Part shown: one piece after another, positions 51,138 to 61,983 of the stretch | How the letters are laid out: each line of letters begins with the position of its first letter | Numbering within the stretch: the stretch's first letter is position 1 | Assembly (NCBI RefSeq): GCF_027497175.1 | Contig: NZ_CP114901.1 | Location: 2,604,001-2,668,000 of the forward strand | DNA length: 64,000 bases | Source: Verrucosispora sp. WMMD573 | Lineage (GTDB): Bacteria; Actinomycetota; Actinomycetes; Mycobacteriales; Micromonosporaceae | Direction of reading: 5' to 3' | The notes under the pieces: model-generated | The model's input: only the letters and a program-made list of their open reading frames with translations | The model's database searches: none | Told to the model about the DNA's origin: nothing | Made by a program: the position numbers and the translations under genes

Positions 51138-53813
51138 TCACACCGCTGTCGTGCCGTCGTGCCCCGGGATCGTGCCGAGGGCCGTCCTCAGCTCCGCCCG
51201 GCTGGTCACCCCGAGCTTCGTGTACACGCGTTGCAGGTGGTTCTCCACCGTGCGGGCGGAGAGAAAGAGCTGCTCGGCGATGGCGCGGCTGGTGCCGCCG
51301 ACCGCCGCGAGTCGAGCCACCTGCCACTCCCGCTCGGTCAGCGTCGGGGTGGCCGCCTGGAGCGCCGGAGTGTGCACCATGTCACACCTGGCGAGCAGCG
51401 CGCCGAGCCGTTGCCGGGCGTGCCCGACCTCGGGTGCCCGGCGTTGCCGCAGCAGCTGCACGGCCCCCGCCGCGGCCTCGGCGGCCAGCAGGTCCAGCCC
51501 GCGCTCCGCGAAGCCGTCGGCCGCGCTGAGCAATCCCTCCGGAAGCCCGTCGGCCGACGCCCGGGCGTGCCGGGCCAGCAGCGGCGGCAACTCCCCGTCG
51601 ACCTGCTCCGACAGCTCCGTCAACCGCTGGGCGATGGTACGACGGCCGCCGTCGGAACACCTCGGCCCGGTCTGTGTCCCGGCCTGACCCAGCCGCACCA
51701 GGTCATGCAGCACCAGGGCCTCGTGTCCGGCGAAGCCGTCGGCGCGCAGCCGGTCCACCAGGCCATGCAGCCGGCCCACTGCTGCGGCGAGGTCACCGCC
51801 GGCCGCCAGCGTCGCCACCCGGGCCTGCTCCAGCCACGGGTACAGCACACCCATACTCGGCGAGTGGAGCCGGTCCGCCTCGGCCATCGCCTCGACAGCC
51901 TGCCGGGCGTCGCCGCGCAGCGCGGCGGCCTGAGCCCGCTCCGACTGAGCCAGCCCGGCGTAGACCCGGCTGGTCGCCAGGACCGCGCAGGCACTTAGCG
52001 CGGCCTGCAACGCGGCGTCGCTGCGTCCCCGCAGCCGGGCCGCGTACGCCCGCAGGATCGCCAGGTAGCCGGTGCCGAGCCGGAAGTCACCCGCGTCGGC
52101 GAGGTCGGCGAACTCGTCGGCGACCAGCGCGTCGATGCCGGCGAGATCGCCGGAGAGGGCCAGCCGGGTGCCCCGGGCCAGCTCCACCGCCAGTTGCAGG
52201 TACGGCATGTCGGCCCGCCAGTTGGCCACCTTCGCCTGTACCAGGTCCACCGCGGCCGCACTGCGGCTCAGCTGCCCCTGCACGGCCTGCAGGTGCGCGA
52301 TCGTGCAACGGGCAAGCTCGCGGGCGGCGACACTGGCCGCCGGCCGGTCCAGCACGCTCTGCGCGAGCCGTAGCGCGGCCGGCGCGTCCAGCCGGTGTAG
52401 CCGCATGATCGCCTCGAACGCGCGGACCCGGGCCTGCGCGGCGGCGTCGGTCAGCTTCGTACCCTCGGCGGCGATTTCCTCCACGGTGGACGCCTGGCTC
52501 AGCCCCCAGTAGCTGACCATGCCGCGTACCGTCAGCCACCGGCTGAGTCGTTCCTCCTGGCCGGCGTCGGTGGCGACGGCGTCGAGCACGCCGAGCGCCT
52601 CGGCCGGCCGGTCGGCGAACATCAGAATGGTCGCCAGCAACTCGGCCGCGTGGAACCCGCCCCCGGCGTCGAGCGCCGCGCGGGCCAGTCGGGTCGCCAG
52701 TGGCACGTCGTAACGAGCGAACGCCTCGCCGGCCGCGGAGATCAGCATCGCCGGGTCCTGCGCGGTGCCGGAGGCCAGTCGCCACCGGGCCACCCGCAGC
52801 AGATCCTCCCGCCGCCGTTTGCCGACCTTCTCCAGCAGGTCCGCCAGGTGCGCCTGCAACCGACGGGTCCGGCTCACCGGACACTGCCGGCGTACCACCT
52901 CGCCGTAGAGCGGGTGCGCCAGGCGGACGTCGAGCCGCCGGTCGGACTCCACCATGGTGATCAGGCCGCGCTCCTCGGCGTACTCCACGTCGTGCTGTTC
53001 CACGGCCTGGTGCAGCAGCCGCAGGCCGAGCGGCTCGCCGAACGCGACCAGCTCGACCACCGCCCGTACCCCGGGGGTGAGCTGGCCGATCCGGAAGTCG
53101 ATCAGCTCGGTCAGGCTGGGTGCCAGTTCCAGCCGCCCCGTCCAGGTCCAGACGCCGTATCTCTCGACGAGTTCACCGCTGTTGGTGGCCGCGTACACCA
53201 GCTCGCGCAGCAGCAGCGGATTGCCGGCACTGAGCCGACCCAGGCGGTCGGTGGAGCCGTTGTCCACCTGGCCGCCGACGATGGCGGTGAGCATGGCGGC
53301 CGTCTCGTCCGGCGTCATCGGGCCCAGCTCGGCCCGCTCGACCAGACCGTCCGTCCACAGTGCCCGAATCGGCAGGGGGATCTGCTCCCCGTCGCGCAGG
53401 GTGCCGACCACCGAGGCGTTCTCGGCGCGGGCCACCAGATGCACCAGCGCGGCCGACGGCGGATCGAGCAGGTGCGCGTCGTCGACCGCGAGGACGATCC
53501 GCCGGCCGGCGGCCTGCTGCTGCAACACGTCGACGGCCCAGCGCAGGATGCCGGCCGGGGACAGGCCCTGCGGCTGCTCCGGAAGCACCTGGACCAGCCC
53601 GCCGAAGGCCATCGCGGAGGTGGTGGCGCTGGCCGCGATCCGCCAGACCGCGTACTTCTCCCCGGGCAGCGCGTCGACACCTTCGTGCAACAGTCGGCTC
53701 TTGCCGATGCCGGCGCTGCCGGTGAAGAGGATTCCCCGGCCGCGGACGCCGGCCGCCGCCATCCGGAGACGGTCGAGTTGCTCAGCCCGGCCCACGAAGC
53801 TCCACCGACTCAT
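51138..53813 (-). CDS. LAL-type LuxR transcriptional regulator
   Basis: An 891-residue STAND regulator. An N-terminal AAA domain (FVGRAEQLDRL, Walker A SAGIGKS, Walker B LAVDDAHLLD) is followed by a long TPR-like helical region (about 300-800) and a C-terminal LuxR HTH (LTEREWQVARLAAVGGTSRAIAEQLF, then VENHLQRVYTKLGV). It is an ATP-dependent activator; targets are unknown, though the pncB-pncA operon follows closely on the same strand. The start is ATG 53813, 6 bases after a TATGCT box. The longer frame to 54260 is an overlap artefact. Confidence 0.86.
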   Translation of the reverse strand: MSRWSFVGRAEQLDRLRMAAAGVRGRGILFTGSAGIGKSRLLHEGVDALPGEKYAVWRIAASATTSAMAFGGLVQVLPEQPQGLSPAGILRWAVDVLQQQAAGRRIVLAVDDAHLLDPPSAALVHLVARAENASVVGTLRDGEQIPLPIRALWTDGLVERAELGPMTPDETAAMLTAIVGGQVDNGSTDRLGRLSAGNPLLLRELVYAATNSGELVERYGVWTWTGRLELAPSLTELIDFRIGQLTPGVRAVVELVAFGEPLGLRLLHQAVEQHDVEYAEERGLITMVESDRRLDVRLAHPLYGEVVRRQCPVSRTRRLQAHLADLLEKVGKRRREDLLRVARWRLASGTAQDPAMLISAAGEAFARYDVPLATRLARAALDAGGGFHAAELLATILMFADRPAEALGVLDAVATDAGQEERLSRWLTVRGMVSYWGLSQASTVEEIAAEGTKLTDAAAQARVRAFEAIMRLHRLDAPAALRLAQSVLDRPAASVAARELARCTIAHLQAVQGQLSRSAAAVDLVQAKVANWRADMPYLQLAVELARGTRLALSGDLAGIDALVADEFADLADAGDFRLGTGYLAILRAYAARLRGRSDAALQAALSACAVLATSRVYAGLAQSERAQAAALRGDARQAVEAMAEADRLHSPSMGVLYPWLEQARVATLAAGGDLAAAVGRLHGLVDRLRADGFAGHEALVLHDLVRLGQAGTQTGPRCSDGGRRTIAQRLTELSEQVDGELPPLLARHARASADGLPEGLLSAADGFAERGLDLLAAEAAAGAVQLLRQRRAPEVGHARQRLGALLARCDMVHTPALQAATPTLTEREWQVARLAAVGGTSRAIAEQLFLSARTVENHLQRVYTKLGVTSRAELRTALGTIPGHDGTTAV

Positions 53814-53819
53814 TCGCGC

Positions 53820-53825
53820 AGCATA
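53820..53825 (-). promoter_or_regulatory. -10 element (TATGCT) of leaderless LAL gene
   Basis: TATGCT on the minus strand stands 6 bases before ATG 53813. Confidence 0.5.
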
Positions 53826-53947
53826 TCGACGGAACTGTGGCTCGCACGGCAGGGCGCGAGGGCGAACTTGAGTAGTTGGGGAGTTACCGCTGAGTATCGC
53901 AATTGTCCCGATCCCGACGCTCGCGCCCTTACCCTTCCGGAATCCGA

Positions 53948-54013
53948 GTGTCGACACCGGATGCTCACCGCGGCCGGCTCGCCGGTCGCCCTGCCTCGGA
54001 GGCCGCCCCCTGA
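53948..54013 (+). CDS. Possible upstream ORF coupled to the dynamin-like gene
   Basis: A 21-codon frame (GTG 53948) ends in a TGA that overlaps the ATG of the next gene as TGATG (54011-54015). A TACCCT box (53930-53935) lies 12 bases before the GTG, too far for a strict leaderless start. Supporting evidence is weak. Confidence 0.2.
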   Translation: MSTPDAHRGRLAGRPASEAAP

Positions 54014-55530
54014 TGAAGCCGGGCCCGCTCCACCATCTCGGTACGCCCGACGACGCGGCCGGGCCGCATGGTCGCCGGCCCTTCCCGGAGCGGCTCGGCG
54101 TGTCCAGCACCGACGCCCATGAGCCGGTCGCGGTGGTCGCGGCCGGTCCCGCCGATGCCTCCCGCACCGGAGTGCTCGCCACGCTGCTGGAACTCGATTC
54201 CGGGCTACTCGCCGTGCCCAGCGGTAGCTGGCTGGTGGTACGGCACAGTGTCGAGCCCACCCGGGCCGCCTATGTGCCCGGCTACCGCACGCCGCACTCG
54301 TACCGGCCCGACCTGCCGGCCGCGGGGCCGGCGCTGGCCAGGCCGCCACGCCGGGTGGAACTGAGCCTGCCCCAGCCGTTGTTGAAACGCCTCGTGCTGG
54401 TCGACACGCCGGACATCGCCACGCTGGGGCCGACCGGTTGCGGTCTCCTGCGTGAGGCGGTGGGTCGGGCCGGCGCGCTTCTGTTCGTGATCGCGGCGGA
54501 TCAGTCGTTCGCAGCCGCCGAGCTGAATCTGCTGTCCGACCTTGCCGGGACACCGGTCCGGGTCTTCTTCGCGGTCACGCCGGGCGCCGACGGCTGGGCG
54601 GCCGGCGAGGGCACGGCGGCGGTGCGGGAGTCGGGGGAGTCCGGCGACTCGGTGGTCGACCCGGTGACGGTCACCGTCGAGGCACACCGGGCCGCGCTGC
54701 TCGCCGCCGTGCCCGGACTGGCCGATGCCGGCTGGTTTCCCGTGGTCACCGGTGGCGAGATCGACCTGCGGCGGGCGCTGGTGGACTGGGCCTCCGGCGA
54801 GGAGCTACGGCGGGGCAGTCTGGAACCGCCCGAGTTGCCGGGCGAGCGCGGCCGGGTGCCGGTGCTGACCGAACCGAACGAATGGTCGGAACAGCTCGAC
54901 CGGCAGGCCCGCACCGCCGCCCGACGCATCCGCCAGCACCTCGCCCTGGAACTGGCCAACATGCACATGCGCCTGGTGCAGGAGATCGTCTTCGGCGTCG
55001 GCTGCGCCGGTCTGCCCCAACTGCTCGACCGGGAGATGGCGGCGCTGTCGTTGCTGGCCACCGCCCAGTGCGACCACCATGCCGGCGAACTCGTCGAGGA
55101 CGCCGCCGGTCGACTCTTCGGCTCACCGTTGCCGCAGGGGATTCGCCGGCGCATCGACACGGCGGTCCGCTGGAGCCTGGTCGACGATCCCACCGGGCAG
55201 GAGTTGGAACGGGCGTTCCTCGTCACCAGCACGGCGGGCGTGGCCTCGCTGACCGGTGCGGCGGCGATCGACATGCTGTCCGTCTACCCCGCACCGCCCC
55301 GTACGGCTGTGCTTCCGCCAGTGGCCGTGGCGTTGTCGGGCGGCTGCTGGCAGCACTGGCGTTCGCCCGGCAACAACGACCCGAGCGCGGCGCGGGCCTG
55401 GGCGCAGCGGGCGTTGCGGGAGATCGAGTTGGAGCTGTCACGGGAGGTCGCCCGCCGGTTCGAGGCGGTCCGTCTCTCGCTCGGCACGGTGCTGTCCGAT
55501 GCTGCCGAACACGGCATCCTGCTCGCCTGA
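54013..55530 (+). CDS. Dynamin-like protein with degenerate GTPase domain
   Basis: A 505-residue protein that looks like a bacterial dynamin-type protein whose nucleotide site has decayed. In the place of the P-loop stands [21 protein letters not shown] (residues 39-59 in outline), with no GxxxxGK(S/T). The G3-like segment [13 protein letters not shown] (128-138) keeps the DTP, and [11 protein letters not shown] stands where a TKxD motif would be. The C-terminal half is helical, as in dynamin stalks, with [25 protein letters not shown]. It may act as a structural partner of a true GTPase, but none is adjacent. It is upstream of clpS, separated by about 157 bases. Confidence 0.5.
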   Translation: MKPGPLHHLGTPDDAAGPHGRRPFPERLGVSSTDAHEPVAVVAAGPADASRTGVLATLLELDSGLLAVPSGSWLVVRHSVEPTRAAYVPGYRTPHSYRPDLPAAGPALARPPRRVELSLPQPLLKRLVLVDTPDIATLGPTGCGLLREAVGRAGALLFVIAADQSFAAAELNLLSDLAGTPVRVFFAVTPGADGWAAGEGTAAVRESGESGDSVVDPVTVTVEAHRAALLAAVPGLADAGWFPVVTGGEIDLRRALVDWASGEELRRGSLEPPELPGERGRVPVLTEPNEWSEQLDRQARTAARRIRQHLALELANMHMRLVQEIVFGVGCAGLPQLLDREMAALSLLATAQCDHHAGELVEDAAGRLFGSPLPQGIRRRIDTAVRWSLVDDPTGQELERAFLVTSTAGVASLTGAAAIDMLSVYPAPPRTAVLPPVAVALSGGCWQHWRSPGNNDPSAARAWAQRALREIELELSREVARRFEAVRLSLGTVLSDAAEHGILLA

Positions 55531-55687
55531 TCGGGCCGCCCCGCACCCTGCCGGCGGTGCCGGTGGGGGATCCGCGCACGTCCGGGACGCGGCCGGTCGG
55601 AGCGTGGGCGCGGCTGCGGCTGGTGATCCGGGCCGGTCCGGCGTTCCGGTTCCTCGATTCCCCGGATCCGGTGGCACGATGGGGGGC

Positions 55688-55978
55688 ATGGCGGCTCCGC
55701 AGGTTGCACCGGTCGAGACCCCGGACACCGATGAGGTGCCGGCAGCTGACCGACCGTGGGTGACGATCGTGTGGGACGACCCGGTGAACCTGATGACCTA
55801 CGTGACCTGGGTGTTCCAGAAGCTTTTTGGTTACAGCCGGGAGAAGGCCGAGCAGCTCATGCTGGACGTGCATCACAAGGGCAGGGCGGTGGTCTCCAGC
55901 GGGGCCCGGGAACGCATGGAGCACGACGCCTCTCAGCTGCACGCGTACGGGCTCTGGGCGACGGTGGACCGGTCGTGA
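55688..55978 (+). CDS. clpS: ATP-dependent protease adaptor ClpS
   Basis: A 96-residue adaptor that delivers N-degron proteins to ClpCP. A flexible N-terminus precedes the fold: [44 protein letters not shown] and [15 protein letters not shown]. The Asp-Asp-Pro-Val-Asn segment and downstream His form the binding pocket for the N-terminal residue. A CACGAT box lies 7 bases before ATG 55688. Its end overlaps the next gene (GTGA). Confidence 0.92.
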   Translation: MAAPQVAPVETPDTDEVPAADRPWVTIVWDDPVNLMTYVTWVFQKLFGYSREKAEQLMLDVHHKGRAVVSSGARERMEHDASQLHAYGLWATVDRS

Positions 55979-56475
55979 GCATGTTCCGCCGCCGCGGTGA
56001 CCGGTACGTCGCCACCTTCGCAGTGGACGAGGTGCGTGTGCTCCGCAAGGTCGCCTCTGAGGTGGTCGGCCTGCTCACCGACGGTTTCGACCACTCCGAC
56101 CCGGTTGTCTGCCGGCTCTTCCCGGAGGCATACCCGGAGGACGCGGCGGGCACTGCGGAGTTCCGCCGGTACACCGAAGGCGACCTGAAGACCGCCAAGA
56201 TCGATCAGGCCGGCGCGATCCTGGCCGCGTTGCCCGGCGACAGCGGCGGGGAGGTACGCCTGGACGCCGAGGCGGCGGAGGCGTGGCTGCGCGCGCTCAA
56301 CGACGCCCGGCTGGCGATGGGCGTACGGCTGGAGATCAAGGACGGGACGGACCTGGGCGCGGAACTCGACGACGCGGTCGCCGACGACCCGAGTTCCAGC
56401 CGGGTGTTCCAGCTTTCGGTCTACGCGTATCTCGGCTATCTCCAGGAGTCCCTGCTCAACGCCTTGATCGACTGA
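55975..56475 (+). CDS. DUF2017 family protein
   Basis: A 166-residue helical protein of the DUF2017 family, almost always the neighbour of clpS in actinobacteria. It begins [28 protein letters not shown] and ends [21 protein letters not shown]. The GTG start at 55975 overlaps the clpS stop, so the two are translationally coupled, suggesting a joint role in Clp proteolysis. Its biochemical function is unknown. Confidence 0.85.
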   Translation: MSMFRRRGDRYVATFAVDEVRVLRKVASEVVGLLTDGFDHSDPVVCRLFPEAYPEDAAGTAEFRRYTEGDLKTAKIDQAGAILAALPGDSGGEVRLDAEAAEAWLRALNDARLAMGVRLEIKDGTDLGAELDDAVADDPSSSRVFQLSVYAYLGYLQESLLNALID

Positions 56476-56516
56476 CTGTGACCGGCACCGCCTCGCGGTT
56501 GACCGCTGTCGGACGC

Positions 56517-56522
56517 TACTCT
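56517..56522 (+). promoter_or_regulatory. -10 element (TACTCT) of leaderless mec
   Basis: TACTCT stands 7 bases before GTG 56530. Confidence 0.55.
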
Positions 56523-56529
56523 TGGCGAC

Positions 56530-57018
56530 GTGCTGAGCATCGACCGGTCGATCGTCGACGCGATCGTCGCCCACGCCCGTCGGGATCACCCCGACGAGGC
56601 CTGCGGTGTGGTCGCCGGTCCCGTCGGCAGTGACACGCCGACCCGGCACATCCCCATGGAGAACGCCGCCCGTTCGATGACCTTCTACGAGTTCGACTCG
56701 ATGGAGCACCTGCGCGTGTGGCGCGAGATGGACGACCGGGACGAGGAACCGGTGGTCATCTACCACTCGCACACCGCCACCGAGGCGTACCCGTCACGGA
56801 CGGACATCTCCTTCGCCGGTGAGCCCGGCGCGCACTATCTGCTCGTCTCCACGCGGGAGCCCGACACGGAGGAGATCCGCTCCTTCCGAATCGTGGACGG
56901 CGTGGTGACCGAAGAGCCGGTGCGGATCCTCGACGCCGGGGTGGATCCGCACGCCGTGCAGTCATACATGTTCGGGCAGAGCCCGGCGACGGTCGACTAC
57001 GAGTGTTCGGGCCGCTGA
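56530..57018 (+). CDS. mec: Mec-like JAMM metallopeptidase (CysO-cysteine peptidase)
   Basis: A 162-residue zinc peptidase that frees cysteine from the CysO-cysteine adduct. The JAMM set is complete: Glu23 (DEACGVV), His79 and His81 (YHSH), Ser89 and Asp92 (SRTD), with the spacing H-x-H-x7-S-x2-D. It is followed by cysO and cysM in the order of M. tuberculosis, which supports the role. The start is GTG 56530. In this organism it may also have to trim the extended C-terminus of CysO. Confidence 0.9.
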   Translation: MLSIDRSIVDAIVAHARRDHPDEACGVVAGPVGSDTPTRHIPMENAARSMTFYEFDSMEHLRVWREMDDRDEEPVVIYHSHTATEAYPSRTDISFAGEPGAHYLLVSTREPDTEEIRSFRIVDGVVTEEPVRILDAGVDPHAVQSYMFGQSPATVDYECSGR

Positions 57019-57085
57019 CCACCCTCAGCCCCCGCACGCCCTTCCCCGTCACCGAGCAGTCCACCCGAGCGAGGAGTACGACACC

Positions 57086-58421
<1,336 letters not shown>

Positions 58422-58442
58422 CCTGCGGCAGCATCAACATGT

Positions 58443-58478
58443 GACGAGGGCCACCGGCGACGTGCGGTGGCCCTCGTC
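58443..58478 (+). terminator. Terminator of the cysM operon
   Basis: GACGAGGGCCACCG (58443-58456), an 8-base loop and the exact complement (58465-58478), 21 bases after the cysM stop. Confidence 0.82.
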
Positions 58479-58595
58479 GCGTCGGTCTGCCCGAACCGAC
58501 CACTTCGGTGACGGGTGGTCGATCGGACGGGCGAAACCGGTGTCACGTTGATGACAACTTCCAGCAGATCATTCTTGCGCTTGCATGCGCGGGCG

Positions 58596-58601
58596 TAGGC
58601 T
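58596..58601 (+). promoter_or_regulatory. -10 element (TAGGCT) of leaderless upstream ORF
   Basis: TAGGCT stands 7 bases before GTG 58609 and would begin the transcript of the upstream ORF and the hydrolase gene. Confidence 0.5.
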
Positions 58602-58608
58602 GCCCAGC

Positions 58609-58698
58609 GTGGCGTACGCGTCGGTAGTGATCACCGCCGGAGCGGCGGCCGGCACGATCACTACCTACCGTGACAGCGAGACAACTCGATGCGACTGA
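58609..58698 (+). CDS. Leaderless 29-codon upstream ORF with internal hairpin
   Basis: A 29-residue frame starting at GTG 58609, exactly leaderless behind TAGGCT. It overlaps the ATG of the metallo-hydrolase gene (58689) by ten bases in another frame and ends ...TTRCD. Inside it, GGTAGTGATC (58623-58632) can pair with GATCACTACC (58656-58665). The downstream gene has no ribosome site of its own. The structure resembles a translated attenuator or a coupling ORF. Low GC3 bias is expected in so short a frame, so coding is not proved. Confidence 0.45.
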   Translation: MAYASVVITAGAAAGTITTYRDSETTRCD

Positions 58699-59435
58699 CT
58701 GTCCTGGGCTGTGCGGGCAGCTTCCCCGGACCCGAGTCCCCCTGCTCGGCCTATCTGGTCGAGGCCGACGACTTCCGACTCCTGGTCGACTTCGGCTCGG
58801 GCTCACTGTCCACCCTGCAACGCTATGCCGGGCTGCACGCCCCGGACGCCATCCTCCTGACCCACCTGCACTGCGACCACATCCTCGACGCCGCGACCTA
58901 CGTGGTGGTGCGGCGGTACGCCCCGGACGGGCCGTACCCGCCGTTGCCGGTCTACGCGCCGGCCGGCGCTCCGGACCGGCTGGCCACCGCGTACGGGCAG
59001 GAGGACAGCACCGTCGAGGACGTCTACCAGTTCTACGCGCTGCAACCCGGCACCTTCCCGATCGGCCCGTTCACCGTCACCGTCGACCGGGTGCTGCACC
59101 CGGTGGAGACCTACGGCGTACGCCTGGAGCACGGCGGCCGGGTGCTCTGCTATTCCTCGGACACCGCCCCCTGCGAGGCGCTGCTGCGGCTGGCCCAGAA
59201 CGCCGACGTGTTCCTCTGCGAGGCCAGCTACCTCGACGGCGTCGACAACCCGCCGGATCTGCATCTCACCGGCGGTGAGGCGGGTGAGGCGGCAGCCAAG
59301 GCCAACGTCGGGCGGCTGCTGCTGACCCATCTGGTCCCCGCCTGGGGCAGCGAGGCGCTCACCGTGGCGGCCGCCTCCGCCGCGTACGCCGGCCCGCTGG
59401 AAGTGGTCCGTCCCGGCGCCAGCTACGAGGTCTGA
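58689..59435 (+). CDS. Metallo-beta-lactamase-fold hydrolase, Rv1339-like
   Basis: A 248-residue MBL-fold enzyme of the RNase Z/phosphodiesterase-like group. The zinc motif is HLHCDH (residues 59-64), with further ligands in YSSDTAPC and THLVPAW. Position between cysM and rph matches M. tuberculosis Rv1339, reported to hydrolyse cAMP; assignment as a cyclic-nucleotide phosphodiesterase rests on this synteny and similarity. No ribosome site precedes the ATG; translation may depend on the overlapping upstream ORF. Confidence 0.82.
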   Translation: MRLTVLGCAGSFPGPESPCSAYLVEADDFRLLVDFGSGSLSTLQRYAGLHAPDAILLTHLHCDHILDAATYVVVRRYAPDGPYPPLPVYAPAGAPDRLATAYGQEDSTVEDVYQFYALQPGTFPIGPFTVTVDRVLHPVETYGVRLEHGGRVLCYSSDTAPCEALLRLAQNADVFLCEASYLDGVDNPPDLHLTGGEAGEAAAKANVGRLLLTHLVPAWGSEALTVAAASAAYAGPLEVVRPGASYEV

Positions 59436-59525
59436 TCCGCCGGGCGCGGGTTTCGTGCCGCACTGTTCGCCGGGCGGTCAAGTGGACGTCTCCTGGACCT
59501 TCGCTGTCACCACCACGGTGAAGGC

Positions 59526-60671
59526 ATGCGGATCGCCATCGTGACCGAGTCGTTCCCGCCCGACGTCAACGGAGTCGCACACTCGGTCGTGCGCGCCGCC
59601 GAGCACCTCGTCGCCCGGGGCCACGAACCGTTGGTGATCGCACCCGCCCCGCCGGGCACGCTGCGCCGCGACACCGACCGGTACCCGTACCCGGTGGTCC
59701 GCATCCCGAGCGTGCCGTTGCCGCGCTACCAGGGCTTCCGGCTCGGCGTGCCGACGAACAACCGACTGGCCGGGGTGCTGCTGGAGCACGCGCCCGACGT
59801 GGTCCACCTGGCCAGTCCGTTCATCCTCGGGGCCCGGGCGGCGGTGCTGGCGGCCCGCCACCGGCTGCCCACGGTCGCCGTCTACCAGACCGACGTCGCC
59901 GCCTACGCCCGGGCGTACCGGGTCGGTTGGGGAGAGGCCGCGGCCTGGCGGCGGCTGCGGGAGATCCACAATTCGGCCGCCCGCACCCTCGCCCCCTCCA
60001 CCGGGGCGGCCGAGGATCTCGCCGCGCACGGCGTGCAGCGGATCTGGCTGTGGGGTCGGGGCGTCGACGCCGAGCGATTCCACCCGGACAAGCGCTGCCC
60101 GAGCCTGCGCCGAGCCTTCGCGCCCGGCGGTGAGCTCCTGGTCGGCTATGTGGGGCGACTCGCCCCGGAGAAGCGGGTCGACCTGCTCGCCGCCACCGCC
60201 CGCCTGCCCGGTGTCCGGGTCGTGGTCGCCGGTGACGGCCCGGCCCGCCGCCAGCTCGAACGGGACCTGCCCGGCGTGCGGTTCCTCGGCGTCCAGCACG
60301 GCGAGGCCCTGGCCCGCCTCTACGCCAGCCTTGACCTGTTCGTGCACACCGGTCCGCACGAGACGTTCGGCCAGACCGTCCAGGAGGCGTTGGCCAGCGG
60401 GGTGCCGGTGGTCGCGCCGGCCAGCGGCGGACCGGTCGATCTGGTCACGCCCGGGCAGACCGGCGTACTGGTGCCACCCGGGGACGACACGGCGATCGCC
60501 GAGGCGGTGGCTGGACTGGCCGCCGACGGGTCTCGCCGGCAGGCGTACGGCATCGCCGCCCGCGCCGCGGTGCGCGGACGCAGTTGGACGGCGGTCGGCG
60601 ACGAACTCGTCGGGCACTACCGGGCGGCCCGCTCCAGCATGCCCGCCATCGATCTGCCGGCGGCATCGTGA
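59526..60671 (+). CDS. GT4 glycosyltransferase (alpha-mannosyltransferase type)
   Basis: A 381-residue GT-B enzyme. The N-terminal MRIAIVTESFPPDVNGVAHSVVRAAEHLVARGH and the C-terminal donor-site pattern GPHETFGQTVQEALASGVPVVAPASGG match GDP-mannose-dependent alpha-mannosyltransferases of the PimB/MgtA type, which build phosphatidylinositol mannosides and lipoglycans in actinobacteria. The catalytic EX7E set is HETFGQTVQE. It probably works at the inner membrane face. It overlaps the next gene (GTGA) and forms a two-gene operon. Confidence 0.85.
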   Translation: MRIAIVTESFPPDVNGVAHSVVRAAEHLVARGHEPLVIAPAPPGTLRRDTDRYPYPVVRIPSVPLPRYQGFRLGVPTNNRLAGVLLEHAPDVVHLASPFILGARAAVLAARHRLPTVAVYQTDVAAYARAYRVGWGEAAAWRRLREIHNSAARTLAPSTGAAEDLAAHGVQRIWLWGRGVDAERFHPDKRCPSLRRAFAPGGELLVGYVGRLAPEKRVDLLAATARLPGVRVVVAGDGPARRQLERDLPGVRFLGVQHGEALARLYASLDLFVHTGPHETFGQTVQEALASGVPVVAPASGGPVDLVTPGQTGVLVPPGDDTAIAEAVAGLAADGSRRQAYGIAARAAVRGRSWTAVGDELVGHYRAARSSMPAIDLPAAS

Positions 60672-61894
60672 CCGGCACCCACCCGGACCGCACCAGCACG
60701 CTCCGCATCAGCGACGTCACCACCGCGCTCCGGTCCGCCGGCACCACCACCGGGACCGAGACCGCGAGCGCGCCCACCGGCACCCTGCGGATCGTCCGGC
60801 TGGCCAGCTTCGTCACCGAGACCTCGGGCGGACTGCGCACCGCGTTGCAGCACCTCGGGGAGGGCTATCTGGCGGCCGGACACGAACCGGTGCTCGTGGT
60901 GCCCGGCCGTCGCGACGACGACGAACGACACCCGTGGGGCCGGGTCGTCACGGTGGCCGGCCCGCCGCTGCCGCACAGTGGCGGCTACCGGTTGCTCACC
61001 GCCCGACGCCGGCTCGCACGGCTGCTGAGCACGCTCGCACCCGACCGGCTGGAGGTGTCCGACCGGGCCACGTTGCGCTGGACCGGCGACTGGGCCCGGG
61101 CGAACGGCGTGCCGTCGGTGATGGTCTCGCACGAGTCGCTCACCGGCCTGCTGGATGCCTGGGGCGTACCCGCCGCGTTGGGGCGGCGGCTCGCCGACCG
61201 GCTGAACGCGGACACTGCCCGCCGCTACGACCGGATCGTCTGCACCACTCGATGGGCGGCCGAGGAGTTCGCCCGCATCGGCGTGCCGAACGTCGACCTG
61301 GTACCGCTCGGTGTTGATCTGGACACCTTTCATCCCGGCCGCGCCGACCCGGCGGTCCGGGACCGGTACGCGGGCCCGGGCGAGGTGCTGCTGGTGCACT
61401 GCGCGCGGCTGTCCGTGGAGAAGCGACCCGAGCTGGCCGTCGACGCGTTGGCGCAGCTGCGCCGGGCCGGTGTGCCGGCGGTGCTGGTGATGGTCGGCGA
61501 CGGTCCGCGCCGCGCCGCGTTGCGGCGGCGCGCGGCTGGCCTGCCGGTCACCTTCACCGGTTTCCTGCCCGATCGTCGTGCCCTCGCGGCGGTGCTGGCC
61601 AGCGCCGACGTCGTCCTGGCCCCCGGTCCGGTGGAGACCTTCGGGCTGGCCGGGCTGGAGGCGCTGGCCTGCGGTACCCCGGTGGTGGTCAACGCGGCCA
61701 GCGCGTTGCCCGAGGTGATCGGCTCGGGTGGGCTCGCCGCCGACGGCGACCCGGCGGCGTTCGCCGAGGCCGTCCGTCAGCTCCTCGATCGCCCGGAGGT
61801 GCGGCGGCGGACCGCCGCCCGGGATCGGGCGGAGCAGTTCGGCTGGCCGTCGGCGATCGCCGGGTTCCTCCGCGCGCACGACGCCGAACGCTGA
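60668..61894 (+). CDS. GT4 glycosyltransferase
   Basis: A 408-residue GT-B enzyme. A Thr/Ala-rich N-terminal tail of about 38 residues, probably disordered, precedes LRIVRLASFVTETSGGLRTALQHLGEGY. The donor site is PVETFGLAGLEALACGTPVVVN with the EX7E acid pair, and the central part LLVHCARLSVEKRPELAVDAL is typical. It starts at GTG 60668, overlapping the stop of the first glycosyltransferase. The two probably act on the same lipid or glycan in sequence. Confidence 0.84.
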   Translation: MTGTHPDRTSTLRISDVTTALRSAGTTTGTETASAPTGTLRIVRLASFVTETSGGLRTALQHLGEGYLAAGHEPVLVVPGRRDDDERHPWGRVVTVAGPPLPHSGGYRLLTARRRLARLLSTLAPDRLEVSDRATLRWTGDWARANGVPSVMVSHESLTGLLDAWGVPAALGRRLADRLNADTARRYDRIVCTTRWAAEEFARIGVPNVDLVPLGVDLDTFHPGRADPAVRDRYAGPGEVLLVHCARLSVEKRPELAVDALAQLRRAGVPAVLVMVGDGPRRAALRRRAAGLPVTFTGFLPDRRALAAVLASADVVLAPGPVETFGLAGLEALACGTPVVVNAASALPEVIGSGGLAADGDPAAFAEAVRQLLDRPEVRRRTAARDRAEQFGWPSAIAGFLRAHDAER

Positions 61895-61971
61895 CCAGTG
61901 TCGGTGCCGCAGGACCTACCGCGTCGAGGCCGGCTGCGGACACCCGGGGAGGGGTCGATCAGCGGACCACA

Positions 61972-61977
61972 TAGGGT
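61972..61977 (+). promoter_or_regulatory. -10 element (TAGGGT) of leaderless rph
   Basis: TAGGGT stands 6 bases before ATG 61984. Confidence 0.55.
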
Positions 61978-61983
61978 GCAGGG

